Part shown: piece by piece, positions 1-9,502 of the stretch
Position numbering within the stretch: the first letter of the stretch is position 1
Layout: the number at the start of each line of letters is the position of its first letter
Origin: Entoloma clypeatum
Lineage: Eukaryota; Basidiomycota; Agaricomycetes; Agaricales; Entolomataceae
Length of the DNA stretch: 64,000 nucleotides
NCBI GenBank assembly: GCA_963565915.1
Contig: OY751491.1
Coordinates: forward strand, 3,844,001 to 3,908,000
Reading direction: 5' to 3'
Position numbers and translations under genes: made by a program
The notes under the pieces: generated by a model
What the model saw: only the letters and a program-made list of their open reading frames with translations
What the model was told of the DNA's origin: nothing
The model's database searches: none

Positions 1-2889
1 TTCCATTTCTGGATGGTTCTCTGGCAAAGGGTCAATGTGGCATCTAGGGTACTTGCTTTCATCAAAGATAGCTTTCCCACCCATGAAAATTGTATTAGTC
101 TCAGGATCCATGAAACGGTATCCTTTGACACCTGGCTTTGATCCGAGATAAATCATCAATCAAGATCTAGACTCCAGGGAATTTCTATGTTTTTCTTTTG
201 GGATATACACATATGCTTGACATCCGAAGACTCTGATGCTTGACATATCGGGGATCTCATTGGTCACCCTGAAGTAAGGGGTATTCCATTCGAGACGCTG
301 CATGGGGGTTCTGTTGTAGAGAAAAGCTGCATGTTCCAAACAGAATTCCCACCACATAGGTGGTAAGCACGCGTCGAAGCGCAAGGCCTGAGATTTCTCC
401 CACAGGGTTCGATTTATCCGTTCTGCTCGACCGTTCTGCTGGTGCTGATACGGGAGCGTGACGTCGATCAGAATTCCATGATCGGCAAGTACATCCTTGT
501 ATTCGTTAAATTCTCCACCTCCATCAACTCGCCATTTCTTAGGAGTGGCGGCGAATTGATTCTGGATCATCGCAAGGAATTGTCGTAGTGCTATGACAGC
601 ATCCGACTTCTTCCTAAGCAAGACGACCCAGACGTGGGATGAAAAATCGTCCAAAAACGTAAGGAAATATTTGTATTTGTGATATGATGCCGTGGATATT
701 TGTTTAAGATCAGAATGGATCAGATCAAAGGTTTTTGTTGCCCTTGTTATCGAATTTGGATATGACTGATTTGGCATTTTCCCTTTGAGGCAACCTGTGC
801 AACTTTCCTGTGATTTCTCACGTACTAGTGTTTCAGGTACCCCTTTGGTACTGGTGGGAATCTTTCGGAGTGCTTGATCATTTGGGTGACCAAGGCGCTT
901 GTGCCATGTTTCGACAGTGATTTCGCTTGAGATCGCATGGATCTGGTCATAGCGTATTTCAGTGTCTAACCAGTAAATGGTTTGACCAAGGATGTGGGGC
1001 GAAAACTGGATTTTGCTCAGCCCTTTGGAGATGTTAATTTCTCCACAAGTCCCGTCTACTTTGTAACCATGGTTAAGGAAGACGCCTAGGGACAATAGGC
1101 GTGTGTCCATGTCCGGGATGTAGAACACCGGTCTGAGAAGATGGGTTTTTATTTCCCCATTTAGGGTGTGCCGTACTGGAACGGCCCCAACTCCGAGTAT
1201 TTCCAGTTTCTTCCCTTTAGCTGCAGTTTGGACGAATCGCTTGACCGTGAGGGGTCTATAATATGCGAAGTCCTTAAACTCATAGGTGAAGTGTAAAGAG
1301 GCGCCGGAATCCAGTATCCATTGCGCGCGTTCTTTTTCCTTACAATGTGTACAAGAGGCGAAATGTTTAATATATTTTTTATGTAGATCACTGCTAATGT
1401 GATCTACGCACTCTGTACTGGTACTAGCTAATATATTATACGTCTGTTGAGAGGTATTATTAGCATTCCGCAATTGATAAGGTTCAAGAAAGGGTTTTGA
1501 CGAACCGTCAAGTTCTATCTCATCCTCAAACACATCTGGCCCCATCCGTTCCTGGTCGATGTCCATCATTTTCAGCGATTCTTCTATTGACGGGGCTACG
1601 CGACGCTGTTTAGCCGGCCTTTCGTCGATGTCAGGAATGATGGTATCTAAGATACAGAGGTTTGACCCAGAGGGTTGAGCACCGATCTCTCGGGCGAGTC
1701 TTCGCACCCTCTCATTCTTTTTCCACACAGACGGCTTTCCTGAGGGAAGCCCGGTGTACTGAGAAGGAGGCGGGTTCATGCGTTGCAGGAGAGACTGCAT
1801 TTTCTCCGATTCAGGCTGCGCGGTACTCGTAGTTTTCCCGCGGCCCGTTACAGTGGTGAAGGTAGGTGCATGACGAGGAGGGAGAGGGCAAGGGGCACGT
1901 TGACGAGGAGGAAGAGGACAAGGAGCAGGACGACGAAGGGGTTGCTCAATGGCTGGTGCAATGAACTCGACCATTTCCTCAGCTTGGTCGGAGTCGTTTT
2001 CTGCGTTGTTGGCGCGTTTCTTCTGGTTGCGCCAGCGTCCCTTTCCCTTCTTCTTTTCAGAAGCGGTACTCGGGTCGGTCGAGTTAGGCTGCTCGTCAGC
2101 ATTGTTACGCGAGGTACTCGGCGCTGTTTGCTTTTCCCATTTGGGGTCTTGCCCCTTTCGCTTGGTCCCGGAGATTTTCCGGGCCTGCTCGTTGGACGCC
2201 CGAGTAGACCCAATCGCATACTTGCGCCTGTACTCCGATACGATGCTGTCGGCAACGGCCTGCCATGTGAAGTCATCGGCGTCGTAGACCTGGAAGAGGG
2301 CGGTGGAGAGAGACGACCAAGCGTCAGGGATGGCACTCGCCAGGATCATAGCCTGCATCAGATCAGGCATGATGAACTTTGCGTCGCTGAGGCGAGCGAA
2401 GAGTGATCCGAGGCGCTCAATTTCCGGTACGGGGTCGCGACCCGAGAGCTTGAAGGAGGCAGCAGCCTTGAAGTCGCCAAAAATGGTGGCGGGGGAGACC
2501 TTCGAATACGCGTCTTTCAACGTCGTCCAAGCTTCTTTTGAGGTAGAGGCGTCCTTGATGTGCCTCCTGATTGCCTCGGAGACTTTGAGACGGATGGAAC
2601 CCTGAGCCATGTCGTCGTCTCTGATCCAGGCCTTCCTTTCCTTGGCGAAGGCGGGATGGTCGACAGTGATAGTGACTGCCGGGGGTTGAGTCGCAGATGT
2701 CGAAGTGGCTGAGGCAGGGGTGGAGACCGTGACCGTAAAGTCCTTGATGTCGGGGCGCTCAATATCGCCGGATACGAGGCGCCAGACTCCTTGATGGAGA
2801 AGGTATGACTTCATTTTTTCGGCCCAACTCTGGTAGTCGATGCCGTCGAAGATGGCGATGGAGTCGAGGGCGGAGCGAGAGGTAGACAT
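1..2889 (-). pseudogene. Copia-A gag-pol, 5' part, with a nonsense codon
   Basis: The start is at 2889 and the first 909 codons are open. Domains in order are a copia-type Gag N-terminus (residues about 10-250, no CCHC knuckle), a basic and proline-rich linker, an aspartic protease with the LDSGAS motif near residue 520, a GAG-pre-integrase zinc region (WHKRLGH and CTGC) and an integrase core (HSDL, VDGGGEF). The frame stops at TGA in 162-160. The matching codon in the copy at 53009-57769 is CGA, and the sequence continues in the same frame beyond the stop. The polyprotein would therefore lack reverse transcriptase and RNase H. Compared with the other copy it also carries a short insertion in the proline-rich linker near residue 330. 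It is probably inactive; the domain calls are safe. Confidence 0.92.
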
Positions 2890-3250
2890 TTTGAATGAAT
2901 CTAGAAAGGGTTCTCAATCAGTGATGTGTTATGAATATGATTTGAGAAAACAATTGAATGATTCCTTATGACATATTCCCTTCAGGAATAGCGGTCATGG
3001 GAAAACCCTTTATATGTCAGAAACGTATAAGGTGCGATCAACGTTTCCACATGGAGTGTACTAGGTCAATCCCCTTAGGGACATCTCATGACAGGTACTT
3101 GTCGTAATGACGTTCCCAGGTTCATATGTGAAGAAGTATGACTCAGAACCTAGATCTTTCGATCGGTTCTTTGCCAACCAGGGTAGAGTGGGCAGGTACT
3201 CGCTGTTGCCAGCGTTTCCCAAGTCCCTCTGCTATCCGGGGCCCATAACC

Positions 3251-3560
3251 TGTTGAAGTTCCACCTGGGCGCTAGCCGCAAGTGTACTGAAGCAACCGGC
3301 TACAGTGGAAGTACTCTACGATACCGTTCTGACCACTTACATAGGTTGGGGAGGGTGAGGCTGGTGAGAGCGGTTGAGGCTGGTAAGAGCGATGGAGGCG
3401 GTTAAGAGTCAAGAGACAACTTGTTGATATTAACAGTTTCCTGGTCTTATATACCGTACTACTGTTTGTACCAACCAAATAAGTATGTAATCGAAGGTGT
3501 GTAAAGGTCACGTGATATAATCTAATCTAATCTAATCTACGTGATGGAAAAGTTTCAACA
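3251..3560 (-). repeat. Copia-A 5' LTR (310 bp)
   Basis: It starts TGTTGAAG and ends TTTCAACA, giving TG...CA ends with a 7-bp inverted terminus. It carries a (TAATC) tandem near 3518-3538 and a TATATACC motif. It matches the LTRs at 52619-52928 and 58133-58442 with a few substitutions. Confidence 0.95.
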
Positions 3561-4749
3561 AATTGGTGGATCCTTTTTTATTTATTTATTATTGTGTTCG
3601 CACACAAAATTATAATACCGTCATTGATTGCCATTGTTAGATTCTAAAGCAATCAGACGATTGCCTTTTATGGTGTGACTCACTCGGGGATCTTGCAAAT
3701 ACAAGGTGACTTCTTTCTGAGCTCAGTTTTCATCCAGTGCGAGAAATATGAAAGATCTCCTCGCAGATATGGTTTGTGTATTGACCTTACAATATGACTT
3801 TCTACATGTCGTTCCCAGTGGCAACCAACTCTTTATTTCTCGCTTTCAACAACCCAGACACTGTCGAAATTTCAAACTGAGCGATCTCCAGACTCCAGCG
3901 ACAACATACAGTCATTTCCAACGACCTACAAAAGCATGTAAGCGGGTGTGCCAAGTTGAGCTAATCTGAACGACATACGCAGCTTGGTGCACCGCCGCTC
4001 CTCGATACCAACTCCAGTAAACGACCACTGGCATCGATATCCGGACATCCGTTCTTGTAACTGCTCTCCTGGTGGCTTTGGCTGGTCTCCTATGGGCGGG
4101 GTTCATTTTGGCGTTGGCGTTGGCCGCGGGGGGGCGTAGACACTGTCTTTGGGGATCGGGGGGTGTGTTGCCGGTGGACGGATACGGGGGCTGCAGCGGC
4201 AGCACTGTTTTAGAGGAGGCATTTCTACAGGTTCGTCCTCGAAGCTCGCTGGTGTGATTTCTCTGCCCTCCCCATCCTTACGAGTGTCCGTCTCCCAGTG
4301 CTCTCTTCGACACCGCTGCTCCATGCACTTCATCACCTCCAAGTTCACTTTCTTTCTCCTCCCAGTCGCGGTACTTTTCTTTCATTGCTTTTGGGTGTCC
4401 ATGGCCTTGGAATCCGATATACATCAGGCGAAGAATCCTTAGACTACCAGCGACAAGAGACGCCCCGCCCTTTCTCCGAGTCACTTAGCCTTTTGGCTTC
4501 TGCCATTTTTCATGGCCAAGTCCGCCTCACGCCTGGTATTCTCGGCGACCTCCCAAACATGACTTTCTTCAGGATTTCCCCCACCTTGTTATTTTCTTCC
4601 TTTCTTTCTTACACGGATACAGACTTGGATACAGATAACGCCGCCCCGAGGGGACAAGCATGCATTTGCAAAGGAAAAATGGGGATCACTGGTAGGGTGT
4701 ACCATGTACCAATGTGCATACATTCCCAGGTCTGGTTTAACTCCAGTAT
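3561..4749. other. Unassigned sequence, no supportable gene
   Basis: About 1.2 kb lie between the Copia-A LTR and the broken end of Gypsy-B copy 1. The left half is AT-rich and the right half (about 4060-4480) is GC-richer with several short overlapping frames on both strands. None exceeds about 160 codons or shows a recognisable domain. A fragmented host exon cannot be excluded, but I see no start, splice pattern or motif that would support one. Confidence 0.5.
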
Positions 4750-4929
4750 GTTAGTCCCTTCCAGCCACACCTTGTCTCCGATGCGGTAATTCCGAGACGG
4801 GCTTCGTCGTGTGTCAACTGTTTTCTTCATCTGATCCTGGGCCTGTTTCAGTGCTGCGTTGGCTTCTTCTCGTGCCTGTTTGAGTTTTTTCAAGAAGTCG
4901 TTTGCCGCTGGATTGGTGTCTTCCAACAC
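4750..4929 (-). pseudogene. Gypsy-B pol C-terminal fragment
   Basis: This 180-bp minus-strand piece encodes a lysine- and alanine-rich helical stretch followed by the IGDKVWLEGTNI motif found downstream of the integrase core in gypsy elements. It is the direct continuation of the pol fragment at 9503-12534, from which it was separated by the LINE. The homologous sequence in Gypsy-B copy 2 is at 32286-32458. Beyond the GTNI motif the two copies diverge abruptly, so this is a truncation point rather than a natural end. Confidence 0.85.
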
Positions 4930-4956
4930 TTTTTTTTTTTTTTTTTTTTTTTTTTT
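4930..4956 (-). repeat. LINE poly(A) tail
   Basis: There are 27 consecutive T on the plus strand, read as poly(A) at the 3' end of the minus-strand LINE. They directly touch the left copy of the 15-bp target duplication. Confidence 0.95.
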
Positions 4957-5028
4957 CAACAATTTGTATAGCGGTATACTAAGGGTACAGTCCGCTTGAC
5001 ATAGAGTAAACTACATCGGTCCGAGGAC

Positions 5029-8000
5029 CTACGTACGCAAGAAGAACAAGCGGCGCAAAGCTCCGTTGAGCTGTTGAGTCCTCGCGCCAGGACGGGGGAG
5101 TTTGTTATAAACAAACGCGTTAGTATGCGCACCCGAGTATTCGGCCGCGCGGTACAAGAGCACTCCAACCTTGTGAGGTTGGCCGTTAGCGGCGCTGGGG
5201 GGTGTCTGCGCCCTGCCCCCCAAAGAAGCGCCTGTGCGGTTCTTATCCTTCGATCGCGTTCGCTTGCCAGAGGGGGCTGCACCCCTTTGAACCCAGCGCG
5301 CTACCACGCGACTACCGCCGACGGTTGTGTTGGGCTTTGGACAATCCCGGAAGGCAAATGCCCCTGGGTTATCCATGATAAATTTCCCGAAGACGTCCCA
5401 GGTGGGGGAGTTCCTCGAGAAGGTGGGCATGTCTGGTGGCCTGGTGGGGTGGTGCAGACATTTGTAGAAAACGTGGGCGAAGTCCTCAACGGACCCCAGA
5501 CCACAGTCGCATTGTTCAACCTTGTCACCGATGTTGAACCTATGTCTATAGTGGCCAATTGGGGCGTGGCTGGTGAGGCCGCGGACCATTTGTGCCGTGA
5601 GGGATTGGGAGTGACCCACATCCTTGAGCCATGTGCCGCCCTTGAGATGGGACGGCTTCATACGTTTGGCCCGAGCGTGGTCCTGGCGTCTGACGCACGA
5701 TCTCGGGAATTGATAGTGTCGGCCAACATACTTGGGGGACTGGTACAGATTGTCCCAGTCACCGAGCATGTCGTCCGTGAATTGCTTCGTGTTGAAGTCA
5801 AGGGATCTGGAGGCCGACTCACCACACTCAATGCGAATCGAGGAGGCGAAGTCGTGCACTGCACGGTGGGGTTCGAATCCATGGTCCGAAGAATCGGGGA
5901 CATGGTGAAAGATGACCTTGGAATTCAGACCGGGTTCCTCAAACCAAGGAATCAGGTTACTGATGATAGCGAGCGCAGTTGCCTGCGAGGAGTGGAGATC
6001 CGGGTCTGTGGCGCGCCGAATGGCGTTGACAGAGTCGGTGAAAATATGGATTTCTTCCAGTTGAGAGAGACCCCCTAGCAGACTGACCAGGTTCGAGAAC
6101 CCATGTCCGATAGCTAAGGTTTCAGTGTCATCAGAGACTGCGAGGCCGCCGGCCGCCCAGTCTTTGTCGATGGAGTGCCCCTTGTGCCAGGTTTCCCAGG
6201 CTGCAACAGCTTGGTGGCCCGACGAAAGGGAGGGGACTGCCGCGTCAGTGACAATGACGGCGGCTTTATTGGAGCAGATGTTGGCGTCAAACACCTTGTT
6301 AAGGGTGATGAGGCGCGCCTTTCTGGCTTCGGCACGGTCCTTAGCGGTTTTGCCGCGGATAAGGGTAATGTCGTGAATTACGCGTTCAGGGAATCGGTCG
6401 AGGACGCGTTTTCCTGGTTCGTTGTAGTTATTAAAGGGCGATAGGGGGACAGTCACATTTGCACGGTATGCCCAGATATCGACGAGGGGGGATTTAAGGT
6501 TGTACATAAACTCCGGGGAGTACCACGGACGCTTGGAGGGGTCATCCTCGTCGCATACCATGACGGTCATGTGTCTGGGTGCAAGGGAGTGCATGCGGAC
6601 ACGGTTTCTGCAGGAGAGCTTCTTGAGGTGCAAGTGCACCGGAGGCAGGCCAGCAAGTGTTTCGACCGCCCCTGTGGGGGTGGTACGGAAGGCTCCCAAG
6701 ATCCATAACGCTGCGCGTCTTTGGACTTTGGAGATAGACTTGACGACACCCTTGTTGCGGGCGCCGTCGAAGTTCCAAAGATTAGCACCGTATAGCGCGA
6801 TCGGCAAAATACACGATCGGTACAGGGTGCGTTTGTGTTTGGGAGTGAGTCCACGGACTGAGTTTCCCAGGGATAGTAAGGCTCCCGTTGCTGAGAAGGC
6901 CTTAGTGGCATACCGCTTCGCGTGCTCAGTAAAGAGTAGCTTGCGGTCGAAGAAGAAGCCCAAGTACCTCCAGAAGGTCTTGGGGACGAGAGGGGAGTCG
7001 CCGGTGAAGGGCGCAAACCCGAGGTCAACCGGGGGGTTATCGTCGCCATTCTTCCTGGAAAAATGGAACGCCTCCGATTTAGAGTGTTCAAGGACAAGCC
7101 CGAGGGCTGTGGTCAGCTCAAACAGACATTTGTATGCCTTTTTTAATTTGGCGAGGTTTTCCTTCCACGTCTCAGATTGGACTATGATAGTCCCGTCGTC
7201 GACGTAGGAAATGAGGCTAGCCTGCGGTTGTTCGGCTTGGAATGCGTACATCAGCGGGGCGAGGTAGATGGACGATAGCACAGGGGAGAGGGCAGAGCCC
7301 TGACCTACGCCAATGTCCACAGAGAAGAGGTCTGAGAGGTCGTCCTCCCAGGCGTATTGAGTCTGTCTCCCTACTAGGTAATTTGAGAAGAAATCCACGA
7401 CAGTGTCGGGGAACCCCATCCTATCTAGTATGAGCGATATAACCGAGTGGTTAAGGGAGGGAAAGTATTGGGCCAAGTCAATGGCGACAACGCTTGTCTT
7501 GAGTTTCCTCGCCCATCCTGCACGTATGAGGTGGGTAAGGAATTGTCCGGCGTCTTCGGTGGAGTTCTGACGAACCCCCCCGAATTGACCTGGGTGCAGT
7601 AGACCATGGCGGGCTAGTTCCCACTGGAGTCTGTTAGCGATAGCTTTCTCAAAGAGTTTGCCCAGGGTGTTTAGAAGCACGATGGGTCGAAATGCTTTGG
7701 GAACGTCGTACGCCGGCTTATTTGGTTTAGGAATAATGACGGTCGTTGAGATTTTGAAGGCGTCAGGCCAAAACCCCGCCGAGAGGCAGGCGTTCAGGGT
7801 CCAGACGAACAGCTCCAAGATTTGTTTATGTGCGGTTAGGCACTTGAGGTGAGTCCACGTAAGATGGTCAGGACCTGGGGCTGACCGGCTCGAACAACCG
7901 GCCAGGGCCTGGAGGACCTCTTGCGAAGTGAATGGAACCCAAGCCCTTTTGGGCTGAGGTTCTAGAGTACTGCGCAGCCTGTCGGGGTCGACAGGTCGTG

Positions 8001-8664
8001 CTTCGGCAGACTGGAAGGACTTGTGGAAGGCGTCACAGGTCTCAGCAGTAGTGGTGCAGGTCTCGCCGTCAAAAATAATGGCCTCAGGAGAGGCGTTCTT
8101 TCGTGGGCCGACCCAGGAAGTAAGGTCCCAGGGACGTTTGTTTTTGTTGGAGACTTCGTCGATCTTCTTGTCAAAGAAGTTCCGCTTAGCAGTGCGTATG
8201 ATTTTATGCATAACGCGCCAGTCTTGGTCTGTTTTACCCGAATTGGAATAGGTGCGCCACCCTGCCTTGCAGTCCTTATCCCACCAGCCCTTCGACCGGA
8301 ACGAGTTCCGGGGAGAGCGAGAGAATTCGGTCCACGCGGCCAGGACGAGCTCCTGAACCTTTTGTGTAATACTCGTGATGTCCTCCCTAGTGGCCATGGC
8401 CGGAATAGGGATGGAGGAAATGGAATCCGTGAGTGCGGATAGGAAATGAGTTTCCTCTTCCGAGTCCGGTACTATACGGTAGCGTTCCTTCGCGTTAATG
8501 AGGGGGGATCTGAGGAGGGTGATGATCGAGCGGTGGTCCGACTCGTCAGGGCTCCCAAGTTTGATGATCGAGTCCTTGTCGAAGTTTAGGCCCCCCCCTT
8601 GCGGGAGGAGCCTGGTATTATGGGGTTTTTGCCCCGGCTTTTTACAGCCCCACCCCGGAATCAA
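5029..8664 (-). CDS. LINE ORF2: reverse transcriptase / RNase H, endonuclease truncated
   Basis: The frame is 1211 codons. Residues 38-46 (SPDESDHRS) resemble the terminal SDH motif of an APE-type endonuclease, but the rest of that domain is absent. The frame opens after an in-frame TGA just upstream and its first usable start would be TTG, so this is the 3' part of a longer protein. Reverse transcriptase covers about residues 240-560, with SAPGPDHL near 261, FRPIVLLN near 325, QGSALSP near 455 and the catalytic YVDD near 487. An RNase H-like region follows in the last third (about 800-940), then a cysteine-histidine knuckle (CDCG..H..C) near 1080 typical of fungal LINE C-termini. No internal stop is seen, so RT could still be produced. 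A Tad1-like clade is my inference; a phylogeny is needed to place it. Confidence 0.85.
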   Translation of the reverse strand: MIPGWGCKKPGQKPHNTRLLPQGGGLNFDKDSIIKLGSPDESDHRSIITLLRSPLINAKERYRIVPDSEEETHFLSALTDSISSIPIPAMATREDITSITQKVQELVLAAWTEFSRSPRNSFRSKGWWDKDCKAGWRTYSNSGKTDQDWRVMHKIIRTAKRNFFDKKIDEVSNKNKRPWDLTSWVGPRKNASPEAIIFDGETCTTTAETCDAFHKSFQSAEARPVDPDRLRSTLEPQPKRAWVPFTSQEVLQALAGCSSRSAPGPDHLTWTHLKCLTAHKQILELFVWTLNACLSAGFWPDAFKISTTVIIPKPNKPAYDVPKAFRPIVLLNTLGKLFEKAIANRLQWELARHGLLHPGQFGGVRQNSTEDAGQFLTHLIRAGWARKLKTSVVAIDLAQYFPSLNHSVISLILDRMGFPDTVVDFFSNYLVGRQTQYAWEDDLSDLFSVDIGVGQGSALSPVLSSIYLAPLMYAFQAEQPQASLISYVDDGTIIVQSETWKENLAKLKKAYKCLFELTTALGLVLEHSKSEAFHFSRKNGDDNPPVDLGFAPFTGDSPLVPKTFWRYLGFFFDRKLLFTEHAKRYATKAFSATGALLSLGNSVRGLTPKHKRTLYRSCILPIALYGANLWNFDGARNKGVVKSISKVQRRAALWILGAFRTTPTGAVETLAGLPPVHLHLKKLSCRNRVRMHSLAPRHMTVMVCDEDDPSKRPWYSPEFMYNLKSPLVDIWAYRANVTVPLSPFNNYNEPGKRVLDRFPERVIHDITLIRGKTAKDRAEARKARLITLNKVFDANICSNKAAVIVTDAAVPSLSSGHQAVAAWETWHKGHSIDKDWAAGGLAVSDDTETLAIGHGFSNLVSLLGGLSQLEEIHIFTDSVNAIRRATDPDLHSSQATALAIISNLIPWFEEPGLNSKVIFHHVPDSSDHGFEPHRAVHDFASSIRIECGESASRSLDFNTKQFTDDMLGDWDNLYQSPKYVGRHYQFPRSCVRRQDHARAKRMKPSHLKGGTWLKDVGHSQSLTAQMVRGLTSHAPIGHYRHRFNIGDKVEQCDCGLGSVEDFAHVFYKCLHHPTRPPDMPTFSRNSPTWDVFGKFIMDNPGAFAFRDCPKPNTTVGGSRVVARWVQRGAAPSGKRTRSKDKNRTGASLGGRAQTPPSAANGQPHKVGVLLYRAAEYSGAHTNAFVYNKLPRPGARTQQLNGALRRLFFLRT

Positions 8665-8689
8665 CTTAGATTCTCACCTGACTTATTAC

Positions 8690-9417
8690 TACATCAGGAG
8701 AACCGACAGAGGATATAGTGCTCTCGAGCCAGATCAGAGGGACTGTCCCTGTCTGCTACGGCCCGCTGGAGGAGTCTTTTACACTCGGCAGGTTTCGGCC
8801 CGAAGACCACGTCCGCCCCAGTTTCCCGTTCCCTGGCAGGTGGTTCGCTGATGCCATCTGGCGCGGATCCCCACACTGTCCAGGATCTCTGTCTTGCCAT
8901 CGCCCAACCGGATGGATCACTCAGGGACAAGCCACTGATCCGGAGTTGTTAAGACCCTTTGACATACCCAGGGAGTTAAAGCCCAGTGATGTGGGCCCAC
9001 AGGCAGATGACTAACGACCTACATAGCACCTCTCAGCCTAGTACATACCCAGGGAACCAGCACATGGATACACCACGAGCCCCCCCAGTGATGCGGCCTG
9101 CAAGCGAGAGTGGAACCCCTCTAACAAGGGAGTTACCCCAATGGAGGTTCAATTTATGCAGGGGGGGGTGACCTGATGGGGGCATATCCCATATTCGGTT
9201 TGTTTTTCCGGATTCCCCCTCTTATCATCCCCTATCCAGTTGTTCGGTCCCTTTACGGGCATCACCATACACCCCATGGGGCGGAGGCTACTTGGGGTGT
9301 TGCGGCAACACGTTCCATCATGTGATGTATTAGGTAATGACACATGACTACTTCGTGCACCCTCAACTTTATGCTACCTTAGGAGACGTTCCCACGGTAG
9401 ACTTACAAGGTGTTGAG
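8690..9417 (-). other. LINE 5' region without recognisable coding sequence
   Basis: About 730 bp lie between the tRNA-like head and the reverse transcriptase frame. The longest frame here is about 78 codons and has no domain. In an intact LINE this position should encode ORF1 and the endonuclease. Either this is 5' untranslated sequence joined to ORF2 by an internal deletion, or it is a chimeric segment captured during retrotransposition. No other copy is visible in the window. Confidence 0.5.
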
Positions 9418-9502
9418 TTCAGCCGGGTTCGAACCGGCGACCTTTCCCTAGGTGATCAAGCCTAAGATGCAGACAGCATGACCATTACGCCAGACTGCCC
9501 CC
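9418..9502 (-). promoter_or_regulatory. tRNA-like A box / B box at LINE 5' end
   Basis: Reading the minus strand, TGGCGTAATGG (A-box-like, near 9485-9495) and GGTTCGAACCC (B box, near 9428-9438) are about 45-50 bp apart, as in internal RNA polymerase III promoters. The B box sits in a perfect GCCGG/CCGGC T-arm-like hairpin. The 7-nt segment after the T arm (TGAACTC) does not pair with the 5' end, so there is no acceptor stem and this is not a functional tRNA. It is best read as a tRNA-derived, SINE-like head fused to the LINE. Confidence 0.55.

Larger units (their letters stand above)
1..3560 (-). mobile_element. Copia-A retrotransposon copy 1, truncated by window edge
   Basis: This is a Ty1/copia LTR retrotransposon on the minus strand. 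Its 5' LTR is at 3251-3560 and gag-pol runs leftwards out of the window. It is nearly identical over its length to the complete copy at 52619-58442, which defines the family. The 360 bp between LTR and start codon are also shared with that copy. Only gag, protease, integrase and the start of the region before reverse transcriptase are present here. The 5 bases outside the LTR (3561-3565) cannot be compared with the far flank, which lies outside the window. Confidence 0.95.
4930..9502 (-). mobile_element. LINE (non-LTR retrotransposon), inserted in Gypsy-B
   Basis: A 4573-bp insertion is bounded by a perfect 15-bp target site duplication (4915-4929 and 9503-9517, ggtgtcttccaacac). On the minus strand it begins with a run of five G, has a tRNA-like segment at its 5' end, carries one long reverse transcriptase frame and ends in a 27-nt poly(A) tract (T at 4930-4956). 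Long target duplication plus poly(A) is the signature of target-primed reverse transcription. The surrounding Gypsy-B frame reads correctly across the target once the insert is ignored. The coding region lacks most of an endonuclease domain, so the copy is probably 5'-truncated or rearranged. Confidence 0.92.

Noticed and set aside
4072..4484. A small secreted or membrane protein gene (hydrophobic MALAGLLWAGFILALALAAG start)
   Set aside because: The hydrophobic start looks like a signal peptide but is only 61 codons, overlaps several equal-sized frames on both strands and lacks any conserved motif.
5074..6078. A 334-codon plus-strand frame opposite the LINE
   Set aside because: It is the antisense shadow of the reverse transcriptase frame and has no domain.
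9418..9502. A functional tRNA gene on the minus strand
   Set aside because: A and B boxes and a T arm are present, but the segments that should form the acceptor stem do not pair and no clean anticodon arm can be drawn.
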